Below are positions 33,736 through 43,291 of a stretch of 64,000 bases of DNA, in pieces (positions within the stretch are counted from its first letter, which is position 1; each line of letters opens with the position of its first letter). Below the pieces are notes generated by a model. That model had not been told where the DNA came from, did no database searches, and saw only the letters and a list, made by a program, of their open reading frames with translations. The translations under genes were made by a program, and so were the position numbers. Source of the stretch: Azoarcus sp. CIB (lineage in GTDB: Bacteria > Pseudomonadota > Gammaproteobacteria > Burkholderiales > Rhodocyclaceae); NCBI RefSeq assembly GCF_001190925.1, contig NZ_CP011072.1:4588001-4652000 (forward strand), read 5' to 3'.

Positions 33736-34347
33736 TCAGCGACTCCGCTCGCGCGCGATGCACCTCGTCAGCTGCCCCTTCGGCACGCATTGAATCCTGC
33801 GCAGAAGCTCGACGGAGACGTCATCCACCTCGTGACGTTCACGCAGCTCATCTTCCAGGCGCAGCAGGAGGCTCGCCGCCATTTCTGCATCGGCCAAAGC
33901 CCGGTGGTAGCGGCCCGCCACCGGCAGATTCGCATACTCGACCAGTGCACCCAGCTTGTGGCTCGGCGCCAGCGGAAAAATTCGGCGCGACAGCAGCAAC
34001 GAGCAGACGAACTCCTGCCGCCTGCGTCGCTCGATCCGCGCCAGCTCGGCATCCCAGAATTTGCAGTCGAACGAAGCGTTGTGGGCGACCAAGGGATGGT
34101 CGCCCACAAAGTCCGCCACCTCCCGCATCACCTGCGCCGCCGGCGGCGCACGCCGAACCATCTCGTTGGAGATTCCGGTCAGCGACTCGATGAAGGACGG
34201 AATGCGCACGCCCGCGTTCATCAGACTCTGGTAGCGGTCGACGATCTTGCCGTCCTCCAGAATCACTGCCGCGACTTCCGTTGCACGGTCACCTTGCGCC
34301 GGCGACAGACCCGTCGTTTCAAAGTCGATTACCGCGACGACTTCCAT
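33736..34347 (-). CDS. 3'-5' exonuclease (DnaQ/DEDDh type)
   Basis: A 203-residue exonuclease domain protein. ExoI VIDFETTG, ExoII HNASFDCKFW, and ExoIII HRALADAEMAA place all DEDDh catalytic residues. It resembles stand-alone epsilon-subunit-like exonucleases rather than the full DnaQ, and lacks a polymerase-binding tail. Likely roles are RNA or DNA end trimming. No operon partners beyond the neighbouring small gene. Confidence 0.87.
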   Translation of the reverse strand: MEVVAVIDFETTGLSPAQGDRATEVAAVILEDGKIVDRYQSLMNAGVRIPSFIESLTGISNEMVRRAPPAAQVMREVADFVGDHPLVAHNASFDCKFWDAELARIERRRRQEFVCSLLLSRRIFPLAPSHKLGALVEYANLPVAGRYHRALADAEMAASLLLRLEDELRERHEVDDVSVELLRRIQCVPKGQLTRCIARERSR

Positions 34348-34370
34348 GACCCCATTCCCTCAAGCTGGAT

Positions 34371-34676
34371 TCACAGGGCCGTGGCCCGACACTTCTCGCA
34401 CACCTCCCACGGCGGGCAATCACACACCCGAGGATGCTCGACGTAGTGACTGCCGACCTGGACCTTGCCTGACGAGTCCTGATTCCTGGCCGAAGCGCTC
34501 CTCTGCGTCCGCCCGTCATCAGCAGACGTCTCGTGAGGCGTTGGCGACCACCTGGAAAACGGGCCCAAGTCTTCCTTGCCCTCGATGTACCAGATCTTCC
34601 GCCCAGCATCCCACCGCGCACCAAGCTTCTTGGCTTCGTCCTTTTCCGCGAAGGGGACCTTCAGGTTCAGCCTCAT
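34371..34676 (-). CDS. DUF5710-like small protein with C-terminal cysteine cluster
   Basis: A 101-residue protein. The N-terminal ~35 residues (MRLNLKVPFAEKDEAKKLGA then RWDAGRKIWYIEG) match DUF5710, a domain often found in proteins that handle nucleic acid. A polar, probably disordered middle follows, then CDCPPWEVCEKC, which could bind zinc. The start at 34676 has GGGAG four bases upstream; an ATG at 34709 is also possible. Function unknown. It lies 23 bases upstream of the exonuclease gene on the same strand, so the two may be co-transcribed. Confidence 0.7.
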   Translation of the reverse strand: MRLNLKVPFAEKDEAKKLGARWDAGRKIWYIEGKEDLGPFSRWSPTPHETSADDGRTQRSASARNQDSSGKVQVGSHYVEHPRVCDCPPWEVCEKCRATAL

Positions 34677-34899
34677 CTTGCTCCCACGCCGAGGGTTACG
34701 GGCGGCCATTATATGTTGCGTCACCGCTGATCAGGTCGCTGCAGTCAAGTGGCCCGTGGAGCCGTCCGCCGTCGTTACATTTCGCTTGAATGTCATCGGT
34801 GGCAGGCTATGTTGAATCAATGACGTGACGAGCGAGTCTCTTCGGCCAGAACGACGAATCAACTTCTCTCCGCTACGCAGCCAATGTCAGGGGTCGGTT

Positions 34900-36858
34900 A
34901 TGACCACCAAACGCGAATTCCTGAGAATCAGTACGCTGGCTGGCGCGGGGACTTTCCTCTTCACCAAGTTCGGGTTCATCCGGCGTGCCTTTGCCGCGAT
35001 ACCGGGTGGTACGCTGGATCCCGCGTCAATCACGAAATACGCCATGCCATTGGTCATCCCGCCGGCGATGCCCAAGACAAGCGGCGGGCGAGTCGACTAC
35101 TACGAGATCGCTGTCCGGCAGTTCCAGCAACAGATCCTGCCTACCCCCCTGCCCCTTACGACGGTATGGAGTTACGGCTCGGCCAACCACCCGGAAACGT
35201 TCAATTACCCGGCCTTCACCATCGAAGCCAGGTACGGCAGGCCGGTCCGGGTCAAGTGGATCAACGACCTGAAAGACGCCAACGGCAACTTCCTTCCCCA
35301 CCTTCTGGCGGTGGATCCGACTCTCCATTGGGCCAACCCCGCGGGCGGCGCCGCGGAGCGGGACATGCGCCCGAGTTTCGCGAGTACGCCGGGACCCTAT
35401 ACCGGCCCGGTCCCGATCGTGACCCATCTGCACGGGGGGCACAGCGCCCAGGAAAGCGACGGCTATGCCGAGGCCTGGTACCTGCCTGCGGCGAACGACA
35501 TCCCCGCGGGCTTCGCCAACGAGGGCACGTGGTACGAGTCCCTCAAGAGCGAGTTCGCCAGCAAGTTCGGCGAGGTCTGGGAGACTGGCACTGCGACGTT
35601 CCAATATGAGAACGATCAACGGGCGAGCACGTTCTGGTATCACGACCATACGCTGGGCATGACCCGTCTGAACGTCTATGCGGGCCCCGCCGGGTTCTAT
35701 CTCCTGCGCCGCGGACCGAGCGATCTGCCGGACCCGGTTCTCCCCGGTCCGGCCCCGGAGGTGGGGGCGGACCCCTTCGGGAGATTCTATGAGATCCCCA
35801 TCGCGATCCAGGACCGCTCCTTCAACGCGGATGGCTCGCTGTTCTACCCGAGTACCCGCGAGTTCTTCGACGGCTTCGCGGGGCCCTATATCCCGGTCAG
35901 CGATGTCCCGCCGATCTGGAACCCGGAGTTCTTCGGCAACACCATGGTGGTCAACGGGCGCACCTGGCCCCATCTGGAGATCGAGCCACGCCGCTACCGC
36001 TTCCGCGTCCTGAATGGCTGCAATTCGCGCTTCCTGATCCTGAAAATCGTCACCGACCCGTCTGCGACGCGGCCGGCGACTGCGGCGCGCCCCTTCTGGC
36101 AGATTGGCGCGGCGGGCGGGTTCCTGCCCGCGCCGGTCGAGATCGATTACCTCCTGATGGCCCCCTCGGACCGGGCCGACGTCATCGTCGACTTCACCGG
36201 CCTCGCGGTCGGTACCGAGTTGCACCTCATCAACGAGGGCCCCGACGAGCCCTTCGGCGGCGGCACGCCCGGCACGGATTTCGACGCAGCGGATCCCGAC
36301 ACGACCGGTCAAGTCATGAAGCTCGTGGTGGTGCCGCTAAGCAGCAAGGACAACAGCCAGGACCCCGCACGGCTGACCTTGCCGGCATTCAGACCACTTG
36401 GGCTGGCAAGCACGACACGGAAGGTGTCGCTCAACGAAAAAGCCAGTTCCTTCCCCGGATTTGACGGCCCCGTCGAAGCGGAGCTGGGCACGCTCGACAG
36501 CGCCGGCAATCCGGTCCCGGGGGATTGGGACGATGCGATCACCGAGAACCCGGCGCTCGGTTCGATCGAGATCTGGGAGCTCTACAACTTCACCGAGGAC
36601 GCGCACCCCATTCACATTCACGAGGTGCAGTTCCAGGTGCTGAATCGCCAGCCGATCGATGACGGTGAGGCCCGCTCGCCGGAGAGCTGGGAGACGGGCT
36701 TCCAGGACTCCGTCATCGCCTATCCGGGCGAAATCACGCGAATCAAGGCCCTGTTCGATCTGCCTGGCCTCTACGTCTGGCATTGCCACATCGTCGAGCA
36801 CGAGGACAACGAGATGATGCGCCCGTACTTTATCGGCCCGAATCCGCCGACGACTTGA
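34900..36858 (+). CDS. Multicopper oxidase (CotA/bilirubin-oxidase-like), Tat-exported
   Basis: A 652-residue multicopper oxidase. All four copper-binding blocks are visible: THLHGGH near residue 190, WYHDHTLG near 250, HPIHIHEVQF near 570, and HCHIVEHEDNEM near 625, whose final Met suggests a T1 axial methionine. The N-terminus TTKREFLRISTLAGAG is Tat-like with KR in place of RR, followed by a hydrophobic stretch. AGGGG lies six bases before the ATG at 34900. Enzymes of this type oxidise phenols, bilirubin or metal ions; the substrate is not known. It stands alone, with no copper-resistance genes beside it. Confidence 0.9.
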   Translation: MTTKREFLRISTLAGAGTFLFTKFGFIRRAFAAIPGGTLDPASITKYAMPLVIPPAMPKTSGGRVDYYEIAVRQFQQQILPTPLPLTTVWSYGSANHPETFNYPAFTIEARYGRPVRVKWINDLKDANGNFLPHLLAVDPTLHWANPAGGAAERDMRPSFASTPGPYTGPVPIVTHLHGGHSAQESDGYAEAWYLPAANDIPAGFANEGTWYESLKSEFASKFGEVWETGTATFQYENDQRASTFWYHDHTLGMTRLNVYAGPAGFYLLRRGPSDLPDPVLPGPAPEVGADPFGRFYEIPIAIQDRSFNADGSLFYPSTREFFDGFAGPYIPVSDVPPIWNPEFFGNTMVVNGRTWPHLEIEPRRYRFRVLNGCNSRFLILKIVTDPSATRPATAARPFWQIGAAGGFLPAPVEIDYLLMAPSDRADVIVDFTGLAVGTELHLINEGPDEPFGGGTPGTDFDAADPDTTGQVMKLVVVPLSSKDNSQDPARLTLPAFRPLGLASTTRKVSLNEKASSFPGFDGPVEAELGTLDSAGNPVPGDWDDAITENPALGSIEIWELYNFTEDAHPIHIHEVQFQVLNRQPIDDGEARSPESWETGFQDSVIAYPGEITRIKALFDLPGLYVWHCHIVEHEDNEMMRPYFIGPNPPTT

Positions 36859-36975
36859 TCGATGCGATGAAATTGGCCGCGCTTAGGAGCGGCCGACAGG
36901 TGGCCGTCGCCGCTGGCGTTCGGCTGCATGCAACTCAGGCACCCGGTCACCGTGTTGCCGGTTTTCACGAATTAG

Positions 36976-37009
36976 CAAAGAAACGCCCGACAATTCGGGC
37001 GTTTCTTTG
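36976..37009. terminator. Bidirectional rho-independent terminator
   Basis: CAAAGAAACGCCCGA (36976-36990) pairs perfectly over 15 bp with 36995-37009, with a CAAT loop. The stem's AAAGAAA/TTTCTTT ends supply U-rich ends in both directions. It serves the multicopper oxidase gene and, from the other side, glmUS. Confidence 0.85.
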
Positions 37010-37020
37010 ATGCAATCAAG

Positions 37021-37060
37021 TTTTCGACTTTAATGCCCAGTTCTCGACCTTAATTGTCAG
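37021..37060. repeat. Imperfect 20-bp tandem repeat
   Basis: TTTTCGACTTTAATGCCCAG (37021-37040) and TTCTCGACCTTAATTGTCAG (37041-37060) agree at 15 of 20 positions. They sit between the terminator and the glmS stop and are AT-rich for this genome. They could be a remnant of an insertion or a regulatory repeat; no transposase is present. Confidence 0.5.
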
Positions 37061-37088
37061 GAACAATCACTTTATTGCTGCCAATCCC

Positions 37089-38915
37089 TCATTCCACCGT
37101 AACCGATTTCGCCAGGTTACGCGGCTTGTCCACATCGGTCCCCTTCACCAGGGCCGCATGGTAGGACAGTAACTGCAGCGGCACGACGTGCAGCACCGGC
37201 GACAGCATGCCGTAGTTCTCCGGCATCTGCAGGATGTGCACACCCTCCGACTCGGGGATCTCGCTGCCGGCATCGGCGAACACGTACAGCTCGCCGCCGC
37301 GCGCGCGCACTTCCTGCAGGTTGGATTTCAGTTTTTCCAGCAGCTCGTCGGCGGGGGCGACGGCGATCACCGGCATGTCCTTGTCGACCAGCGCCAGCGG
37401 GCCGTGCTTCAGCTCGCCGGCCGCGTAGGCCTCGGCGTGGATGTAGGAGATTTCCTTGAGCTTCAGCGCCCCTTCCATCGCGATCGGCCAATGCTGGCCG
37501 CGGCCGAGGAAAAGCGCGTGCTGCTTGCCGGCAAAGCGTTGCGCCCAGCGTTCGATCTCCGGTTCCAACTCGAGCACCTTCTGCACCGCAACCGGCAGGT
37601 GACGCAGCGCCGTCAGGTGGCGCACCTCCTCCGCTTCGGGCAGGCGGCCGGCGAGCTTGGCGAGCGACAGCGTGAGCAGCGCCAGCGCCGCGAGCTGCGT
37701 CGTGAAAGCCTTGGTGGATGCGACGCCGATCTCGGGGCCCGCGCGCGTGATGAAGCGCAGCGCCGCCTCGCGCACGATCGCCGACTCGGGCACGTTGCAG
37801 ATCGCCAGGGTCCGCGCCATGCCTTGCGCCTTGGCGTGCTTGAGCGCCGCGAGCGTGTCGGCGGTCTCGCCGGACTGCGAGATCACGACCACCAGCGTGT
37901 CGGGGTTCGCGACCGATTCGCGGTAGCGATATTCGCTCGCGATCTCAACGCTGCACGGCACCTTCGCGATCGCCTCGATCCAGTAACGCGCGACCAGCCC
38001 GGCGTGGTAGCTCGTACCGCACGCCAGCACCAGCACGCGCCCGACGCCGCCCAGGAGCTCGGGCGCGTGGGTGCCGAACAGCTGCGGCGTGACCGAGCCG
38101 CCGCCGGCGATGATTTCGAGCGTGTTCGCCAGCGCCTGCGGCTGCTCGAAGATTTCCTTCTGCATGTAGTGACGGTACTGGCCCAGCTCGACCGCGTCGG
38201 CGGACAGGCTGGATACATGCGTTGCACGCTCGACGGGCGTGCCGTCGGGGCGTGCGATGCGGTAACCGTCGAGACGCAGTTCGGCGATGTCGCCATCCTC
38301 GAGATAGATCACCTTGCGCGTGACCTGCAGCAACGCCGACGTGTCGGAGGCCGCGTACATCCCGTCCTCGCCCACGCCCAGCAGCAGCGGCGCGCCGTGG
38401 CGTGAAACGATCACGCGCGAACGGTCGGTTTCGCTGATCACGCCGATCGCGTAGGCGCCGACGAGCTCGTTCGTGGCCTGCCGCACCGCCTCGAAGAGAT
38501 CCGGCTGGCTGGCGAGCTTGCTGTGGATCAGGTGGGCGATCGCCTCGGTGTCGGTCTCCGAGACGAACTCGTAGCCCTGGGCCATCAGCCGCTGCTTGAT
38601 GGCCTCGAAGTTCTCGATGATGCCGTTATGCACGACCGCCAGCCCCGCCGAAACGTGCGGGTGCGCGTTGCGCTCGGACGGCACGCCGTGCGTCGCCCAG
38701 CGCGTGTGCGCGATGCCGATGCCGGCGTCGAGCTTCTGTTCGTCGGCACGCGCCGCGAGTTCGGCGACGCGGCCGGCCGCGCGCACGCGCTGCAGCCCGC
38801 CGTTGAGCACGGCCAAGCCGGCGGAGTCGTAGCCGCGGTATTCGAGCTTGCGCAGGCCTTCGAGGAGGACGGGGACGACGTTCTTCGTCGCGATGGCAGT
38901 GACGATGCCGCACAT
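37089..38915 (-). CDS. glmS: Glutamine-fructose-6-phosphate aminotransferase (isomerising)
   Basis: A 608-residue GlmS, the usual length. It makes glucosamine-6-phosphate for peptidoglycan and LPS. The N-terminal Ntn glutaminase begins MCGIVTAIA with the nucleophile Cys after Met removal. Two SIS sugar-isomerase domains follow ([40 protein letters not shown]). The C-terminal end reads [16 protein letters not shown] precedes the ATG. It is 15 bases after glmU, forming a glmUS operon. Confidence 0.97.
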   Translation of the reverse strand: MCGIVTAIATKNVVPVLLEGLRKLEYRGYDSAGLAVLNGGLQRVRAAGRVAELAARADEQKLDAGIGIAHTRWATHGVPSERNAHPHVSAGLAVVHNGIIENFEAIKQRLMAQGYEFVSETDTEAIAHLIHSKLASQPDLFEAVRQATNELVGAYAIGVISETDRSRVIVSRHGAPLLLGVGEDGMYAASDTSALLQVTRKVIYLEDGDIAELRLDGYRIARPDGTPVERATHVSSLSADAVELGQYRHYMQKEIFEQPQALANTLEIIAGGGSVTPQLFGTHAPELLGGVGRVLVLACGTSYHAGLVARYWIEAIAKVPCSVEIASEYRYRESVANPDTLVVVISQSGETADTLAALKHAKAQGMARTLAICNVPESAIVREAALRFITRAGPEIGVASTKAFTTQLAALALLTLSLAKLAGRLPEAEEVRHLTALRHLPVAVQKVLELEPEIERWAQRFAGKQHALFLGRGQHWPIAMEGALKLKEISYIHAEAYAAGELKHGPLALVDKDMPVIAVAPADELLEKLKSNLQEVRARGGELYVFADAGSEIPESEGVHILQMPENYGMLSPVLHVVPLQLLSYHAALVKGTDVDKPRNLAKSVTVE

Positions 38916-38930
38916 GATGTTATCTCCGGC

Positions 38931-40289
38931 TTACTTCTTCTTCACCGGCCGCTTCCAGCCGACGATGGTGATCTGCTTGGCCCGCGACACGGTGAGCTGC
39001 TCCGGCGGGGCGTCCTTGGTCAGCGTCGTGCCCGCGCCCAGCGTCGCCCCGCGGCCGACGCGCACCGGCGCGACGAGCTGGGTATCGGAGCCGATAAACA
39101 CGTCGTCCTCGATGATGGTGCGGAACTTGTTGGCGCCGTCGTAATTGCACGTAATCGTGCCCGCGCCGATGTTCACACGCTGGCCGACGTCCGCATCGCC
39201 GACATAGGCGAGGTGGTTGGCCTTCGAGTGGTCGGCGATCGCGCTGTTCTTGACCTCGACGAAGTTGCCCAGATGCACGTCGTCGCCCAGCGTCGTGCCG
39301 GGGCGCGTGCGCGCGTACGGCCCGATCACGCATTCGCGCCCGGTGACCGTGTCCTCGATGTGCGAGAAGGGTGCAATTCGGGTGCCCGCGCCGATGCGCG
39401 CGTTGCGGATCACGCAGTTCGCGCCGACGCGCACGTCGTCGCCGAGCTCGACGCGCCCCTCGAACACGCAACCGACATCGATCTCGACGTCGCGGCCGCA
39501 TTCGAGCTCGCCGCGCACGTCGATGCGCGCCGGGTCGAGCACCGTCACGCCCGCGTCCATCAGGTTCTGGGCGATGTTGCGCTGGTGGATGCGTTCCAGT
39601 TCGGCAAGCTGCGGCTTGCTGTTCACGCCCAGCGTCTCCCACACCGCGTCCGGCTGCACCGTGACGATCTCGACGCCCTCGGCGACCGCCAAGCCGATGA
39701 TGTCGGTCAGGTAGTACTCGCCCTGTGCGTTGTCGTTGCCGATGCGCCCGAGCCAGTCGCGCAGGCGAGCGACCGGCGCCACGAGGATGCCGGTATTGAC
39801 TTCGCGCACGCGGCGCTGCTCGGCGCTGGCGTCCTTCTCCTCGACGATGCGCGTGACGCGGCCGTCGGCGTCGCGCAGGATGCGCCCGTAACCGGTGGGG
39901 TTGTCGAGTTCCACGGTCAGCAGCGCGAGCTTGCCGCTGCCGGCAGCGGTCTGCAGGCGACGCAGCGTCGGCGCGCCGATCAGCGGGACGTCGCCGTACA
40001 ACACCAGCGCCATCTCGCCGTCGGTCAGCTCCGGCAGCGCCTGCTGCACCGCGTGCCCCGTGCCCAGCTGCGGCTCCTGCCGTGCCCAGCGCAGCGCCGC
40101 GTCCTGCATGCGCTCGCGCACCACCTCGCCGCCATGGCCGTACACGACGCAGATGCGCGACGCGTCCAGGGTGCGGGCAGCCCCGATCACATGCGCCAGC
40201 ATCGGCCGCCCGGCGATCGGCTGCAGCACCTTGGGCAATACCGAACGCATGCGCTTGCCCTGCCCGGCCGCGAGAATCACTACTTCCAT
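38931..40289 (-). CDS. glmU: Bifunctional GlmU: GlcN-1-P acetyltransferase / UDP-GlcNAc pyrophosphorylase
   Basis: A 452-residue two-domain enzyme. The N-terminal uridyltransferase domain starts [20 protein letters not shown], with [10 protein letters not shown] and [10 protein letters not shown]. From about residue 250 there is a left-handed beta-helix acetyltransferase made of hexapeptide repeats ([36 protein letters not shown]). The C-terminus is basic (GWKRPVKKK). It works downstream of GlmS to give UDP-GlcNAc. First gene of the glmUS operon. Confidence 0.96.
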   Translation of the reverse strand: MEVVILAAGQGKRMRSVLPKVLQPIAGRPMLAHVIGAARTLDASRICVVYGHGGEVVRERMQDAALRWARQEPQLGTGHAVQQALPELTDGEMALVLYGDVPLIGAPTLRRLQTAAGSGKLALLTVELDNPTGYGRILRDADGRVTRIVEEKDASAEQRRVREVNTGILVAPVARLRDWLGRIGNDNAQGEYYLTDIIGLAVAEGVEIVTVQPDAVWETLGVNSKPQLAELERIHQRNIAQNLMDAGVTVLDPARIDVRGELECGRDVEIDVGCVFEGRVELGDDVRVGANCVIRNARIGAGTRIAPFSHIEDTVTGRECVIGPYARTRPGTTLGDDVHLGNFVEVKNSAIADHSKANHLAYVGDADVGQRVNIGAGTITCNYDGANKFRTIIEDDVFIGSDTQLVAPVRVGRGATLGAGTTLTKDAPPEQLTVSRAKQITIVGWKRPVKKK

Positions 40290-40482
40290 GAATGCCTCGT
40301 CCCTGTTCGAACAGCGGACGATTTTAGCATGCACCCCGAGCCGCCCCCGCGCGGCACACGGCACTGTCGCACGGATGGAACACGGATGCGGCAGCGCAAA
40401 CAGGTTTTTACAGCGCAGCAGGCAAATCTCTGATAACGCGCCTAAAATGCAGTTTTTGCATCGCAACGGAAACACACCGACC

Positions 40483-41895
40483 ATGGATCGCAACGTCACC
40501 GACCTCATCCAGAACCGCACCTTCGACGAGATCCAGGTGGGCGACCGCGCCCAGCTCGTCCGCACCTTGCGGCCCGACGACATCCACCTCTTCGCCGTCA
40601 TGTCGGGCGACGTGAACCCGACCCACGTCGATACCGAATTCGCCCGCTCCAGCCAGTTCCGCGAAGTCGTCGGCCACAGCATGTGGGGCAGCACGCTGAT
40701 CTCCACCATCCTCGGCACCGAATTCCCCGGCCCCGGCACCGTGTACGTCTCGCAAGGGCTCAACTTCCACCGCCCGATCACGATCGGCGACACGCTCACG
40801 ATCACCGTCACCTGCCGCGAGAAGTTCGAGCACAACCATCACATCGTGCTCGACTGCCTCGCGCTCAACCAGGATGGCCTGAAGGTCATCGACGGCGTCG
40901 CCGAGGTGCAGGCCCCGACCGAGAAGATCAAGCGCGCCCGCATCCACCTCCCCGAAGTCACGATCTCGGACCGCGAACTGCGCTACGGCCACCTGTTGTC
41001 GATCACCGCGGGCAAGGCGCCGATTCCGATCGCCGTCGTCCACCCCTGCGATGCCGAGTCGCTGCGCGGCCCGATCCAGGCCGCCCAGGCAGGCCTCGTC
41101 ATTCCGGTGCTGGTCGGTCCGGAGACGAAGATTCGCGCAGTCGCCGAGCAGGAAGGCATCGACCTGCACGGCGTGCGCATCATCGACGTCGCGCACAGCC
41201 ACGAGGCGGCCGAAACCGCCGTCACGCTGGCGCGCGAGGGCCAGGTCGAAGCCCTGATGAAGGGCTCGCTGCACACCGACGAGCTGATGAGCGCCGTCAT
41301 CTCCAAGGCAGGCGGGCTGCGCACTTCGCGCCGCATCAGCCACGTGTTCATGGCCGATGTGCCGACCTACCCGCACCCGCTGCTGATCACCGACGCCGCG
41401 ATCAACATCGAGCCCACCCTCGAGGACAAGGTCGACATCATCCAGAACGCGATCGACCTCGCCCACGTCATGGGCCTGCCCGAACCCAAGGTCGCGATCC
41501 TCTCCGCGGTCGAGACCGTCACGTCGAAGATCCGCTCGACCATCGATGCCGCCGCGCTGTGCAAGATGGCCGACCGCGGCCAGATCAAGGGCGGCCTCCT
41601 CGACGGCCCCCTCGCCTTCGACAACGCCGTGTCGCTCGTTGCCGCCAAGACCAAGGGCATCCGCTCGCTGGTCGCCGGCAACGCCGACATCCTCGTCGTG
41701 CCCGACCTCGAGTCCGGCAACATGGTCGCCAAGCAGCTCGAATACCTTGCCAACGCCTTGATGGCCGGCGTGGTGCTCGGCGCGCGCGTACCCATCGTGC
41801 TGACCAGCCGTGCCGACACTGCCGAAACGCGCGCCGCCTCGTGCGCGATCGCCCAGCTCATGGCGCACAAGAAGCGCGAGGCGCGTCTCGCATGA
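40483..41895 (+). CDS. Fused MaoC-like hydratase / phosphate acetyltransferase
   Basis: A 470-residue fusion. Residues ~1-150 are a MaoC-like hot-dog domain with the hydratase motif [18 protein letters not shown] and [11 protein letters not shown]. Residues ~170-465 are a phosphate acetyl/butyryltransferase domain ([33 protein letters not shown]). It probably converts acyl-CoA and phosphate to acyl-phosphate and CoA and feeds the kinase just downstream. The MaoC part may hydrate an enoyl-CoA or bind acyl-CoA. An ATG-rich short spacer with TAAAAT near 40443 precedes it. It overlaps ackA by four bases. Confidence 0.9.
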   Translation: MDRNVTDLIQNRTFDEIQVGDRAQLVRTLRPDDIHLFAVMSGDVNPTHVDTEFARSSQFREVVGHSMWGSTLISTILGTEFPGPGTVYVSQGLNFHRPITIGDTLTITVTCREKFEHNHHIVLDCLALNQDGLKVIDGVAEVQAPTEKIKRARIHLPEVTISDRELRYGHLLSITAGKAPIPIAVVHPCDAESLRGPIQAAQAGLVIPVLVGPETKIRAVAEQEGIDLHGVRIIDVAHSHEAAETAVTLAREGQVEALMKGSLHTDELMSAVISKAGGLRTSRRISHVFMADVPTYPHPLLITDAAINIEPTLEDKVDIIQNAIDLAHVMGLPEPKVAILSAVETVTSKIRSTIDAAALCKMADRGQIKGGLLDGPLAFDNAVSLVAAKTKGIRSLVAGNADILVVPDLESGNMVAKQLEYLANALMAGVVLGARVPIVLTSRADTAETRAASCAIAQLMAHKKREARLA

Positions 41896-43079
41896 AGTCG
41901 GTCCTCGTCATCAACGCGGGTTCCAGCAGCCTCAAGTTCGCGCTTTTCCCGATCGAACCGGAACTCGCCCGCAACCCCGCCCTATCCGGACAGATCGAAG
42001 GCATCGGCGCCACGCCGCAGCTGTCCGCCAAGGACGCCGACGGCAACCGCTATCAGGAATCGGTGCTGACCGGCGGCAGCCAGGGCGAACAGCACAAAGA
42101 CTCGCTCAACCACCTGTTCCGCTGGCTGAGCGCGCACAATCCCGATCTCGACATCGTCGCTGCAGGACACCGCATCGTGCACGGCGGCGAGCTCCACAGC
42201 GCACCGGTGGTGCTCAACGAGTCGGTGCTTCGCGACCTCGAAGGCTTCATCCCGCTCGCCCCGCTGCACCAGCCGCACAACCTGCGCGCCGTGCGCGCCG
42301 TCGCAGCGCTGATCCCGGAGATTCCGCAGGTCGGCTGCTTCGACACCGCGTTCCATCGCACACAGTCCCCGCTTGCCCAGGCCTTCGCCCTGCCGCGCGC
42401 GATCAGCGCCGAGGGCGTCAAGCGCTACGGTTTCCACGGACTATCCTACGACTACGTCGCGCGCCAGCTCCCCGAGGTCATCGGCGAACGCGCGAACGGC
42501 GCAGTGCTGATCGCCCATCTGGGCAACGGCGCGTCGATGTGCGCGCTGCGCGAGGGCCGCAGCGTCGCCACGACGATGGGCTTCACCGCCGTCGAGGGTC
42601 TGATGATGGGCACGCGCACCGGTAGCCTGGATCCCGGCGTGCTGCTCTACCTGATGGAACAGAAGGGCATGAACGCCAAGACCCTGACCAACCTGCTGTA
42701 CAAGGAATCCGGCCTCCTCGGCGTCTCCGGCATCAGCCAGGACATGCGCACCCTGCTCGCATCCGATGCCCGCGAGGCGCGGGAAGCGGTCGATCTGTTC
42801 TGCTACCGCATCGCCCGCGAAATCGGCTCGCTCGCCGCCGCGGCCGGCGGTCTCGATGCACTCGTGTTCACGGGCGGGATAGGCGAGCACGCCGCGCCGG
42901 TCCGCGCCCAGGTCGCGAAGCTCTCCGCCTGGCTGGGCGTCGCCATCGACCCGGAAGCGAACGACGTGCACGCGCTGCGTATCGACGCCCCCGACAGCCG
43001 CGTAGCCGTCGCCGTCGTCCCGACCAACGAGGAAGGCATGATCGCCCACTACACGCTGGAGCGGCTGGCGCACCACTAA
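41892..43079 (+). CDS. ackA: Acetate kinase
   Basis: A 395-residue acetate/propionate kinase of the ASKHA superfamily. VLVINAGSSSLKFALF at the N-terminus, VKRYGFHGLSYDYVARQL mid-protein, and VFTGGIGEHAAPVR near the end are family signatures. It interconverts acetyl-phosphate and acetate with ADP/ATP. Translation is coupled to the upstream Pta fusion (ATGA overlap), so together they interconvert acetyl-CoA and acetate. The substrate could include other short acyl phosphates. Confidence 0.95.
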   Translation: MKSVLVINAGSSSLKFALFPIEPELARNPALSGQIEGIGATPQLSAKDADGNRYQESVLTGGSQGEQHKDSLNHLFRWLSAHNPDLDIVAAGHRIVHGGELHSAPVVLNESVLRDLEGFIPLAPLHQPHNLRAVRAVAALIPEIPQVGCFDTAFHRTQSPLAQAFALPRAISAEGVKRYGFHGLSYDYVARQLPEVIGERANGAVLIAHLGNGASMCALREGRSVATTMGFTAVEGLMMGTRTGSLDPGVLLYLMEQKGMNAKTLTNLLYKESGLLGVSGISQDMRTLLASDAREAREAVDLFCYRIAREIGSLAAAAGGLDALVFTGGIGEHAAPVRAQVAKLSAWLGVAIDPEANDVHALRIDAPDSRVAVAVVPTNEEGMIAHYTLERLAHH

Positions 43080-43112
43080 GTCGATAAATTCCCCGCCGCG
43101 TCGATAGCAGGT

Positions 43113-43207
43113 CCCTTCCCCTTCAAGGGGAAGGACAGGATGGGGATGGGTTTCGGCGACGGCTGCTTAACCCATCCCCACCCCAACCCTCCCCTTGACC
43201 GGGAGGG
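43113..43207. repeat. CCCTTCCCCTTCAAGGGGAAGG repeat pair
   Basis: CTTCCCCTTCAAGGGGAAG near 43115 is a self-palindrome, followed by ATGGGGATGGG and, after ~25 bases, its complement CCCATCCCCACCCCAACC. The right end reads CTCCCCTTGACCGGGAGGG. It is the same family as 18787-18884. It lies downstream of ackA and before a terminator. Confidence 0.75.
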
Positions 43208-43239
43208 AGTGGCCGCGCCGCTCAACGCTGCAAGCAGAA

Positions 43240-43269
43240 AAAAAGGGCGACCCGCGGATCGCCCTTTTT
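43240..43269. terminator. Bidirectional rho-independent terminator
   Basis: AAAAAGGGCGA (43240-43250) pairs with TCGCCCTTTTT (43259-43269) around CCCGCGGA. The A and T runs give U tracts in both directions, for ackA on the plus strand and gltD on the minus strand. Confidence 0.88.
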
Positions 43270-43291
43270 CATTTCATCTGCTGAAAGTGGC

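Noticed and set aside
36976-37060. End of an insertion sequence downstream of the multicopper oxidase
   Set aside because: The inverted repeat is a normal bidirectional terminator, and no transposase or matching end is found; only the tandem repeat remains unexplained.
38523-40433. A 636-codon plus-strand frame over glmS and glmU
   Set aside because: Antisense to two well-identified essential-type genes.
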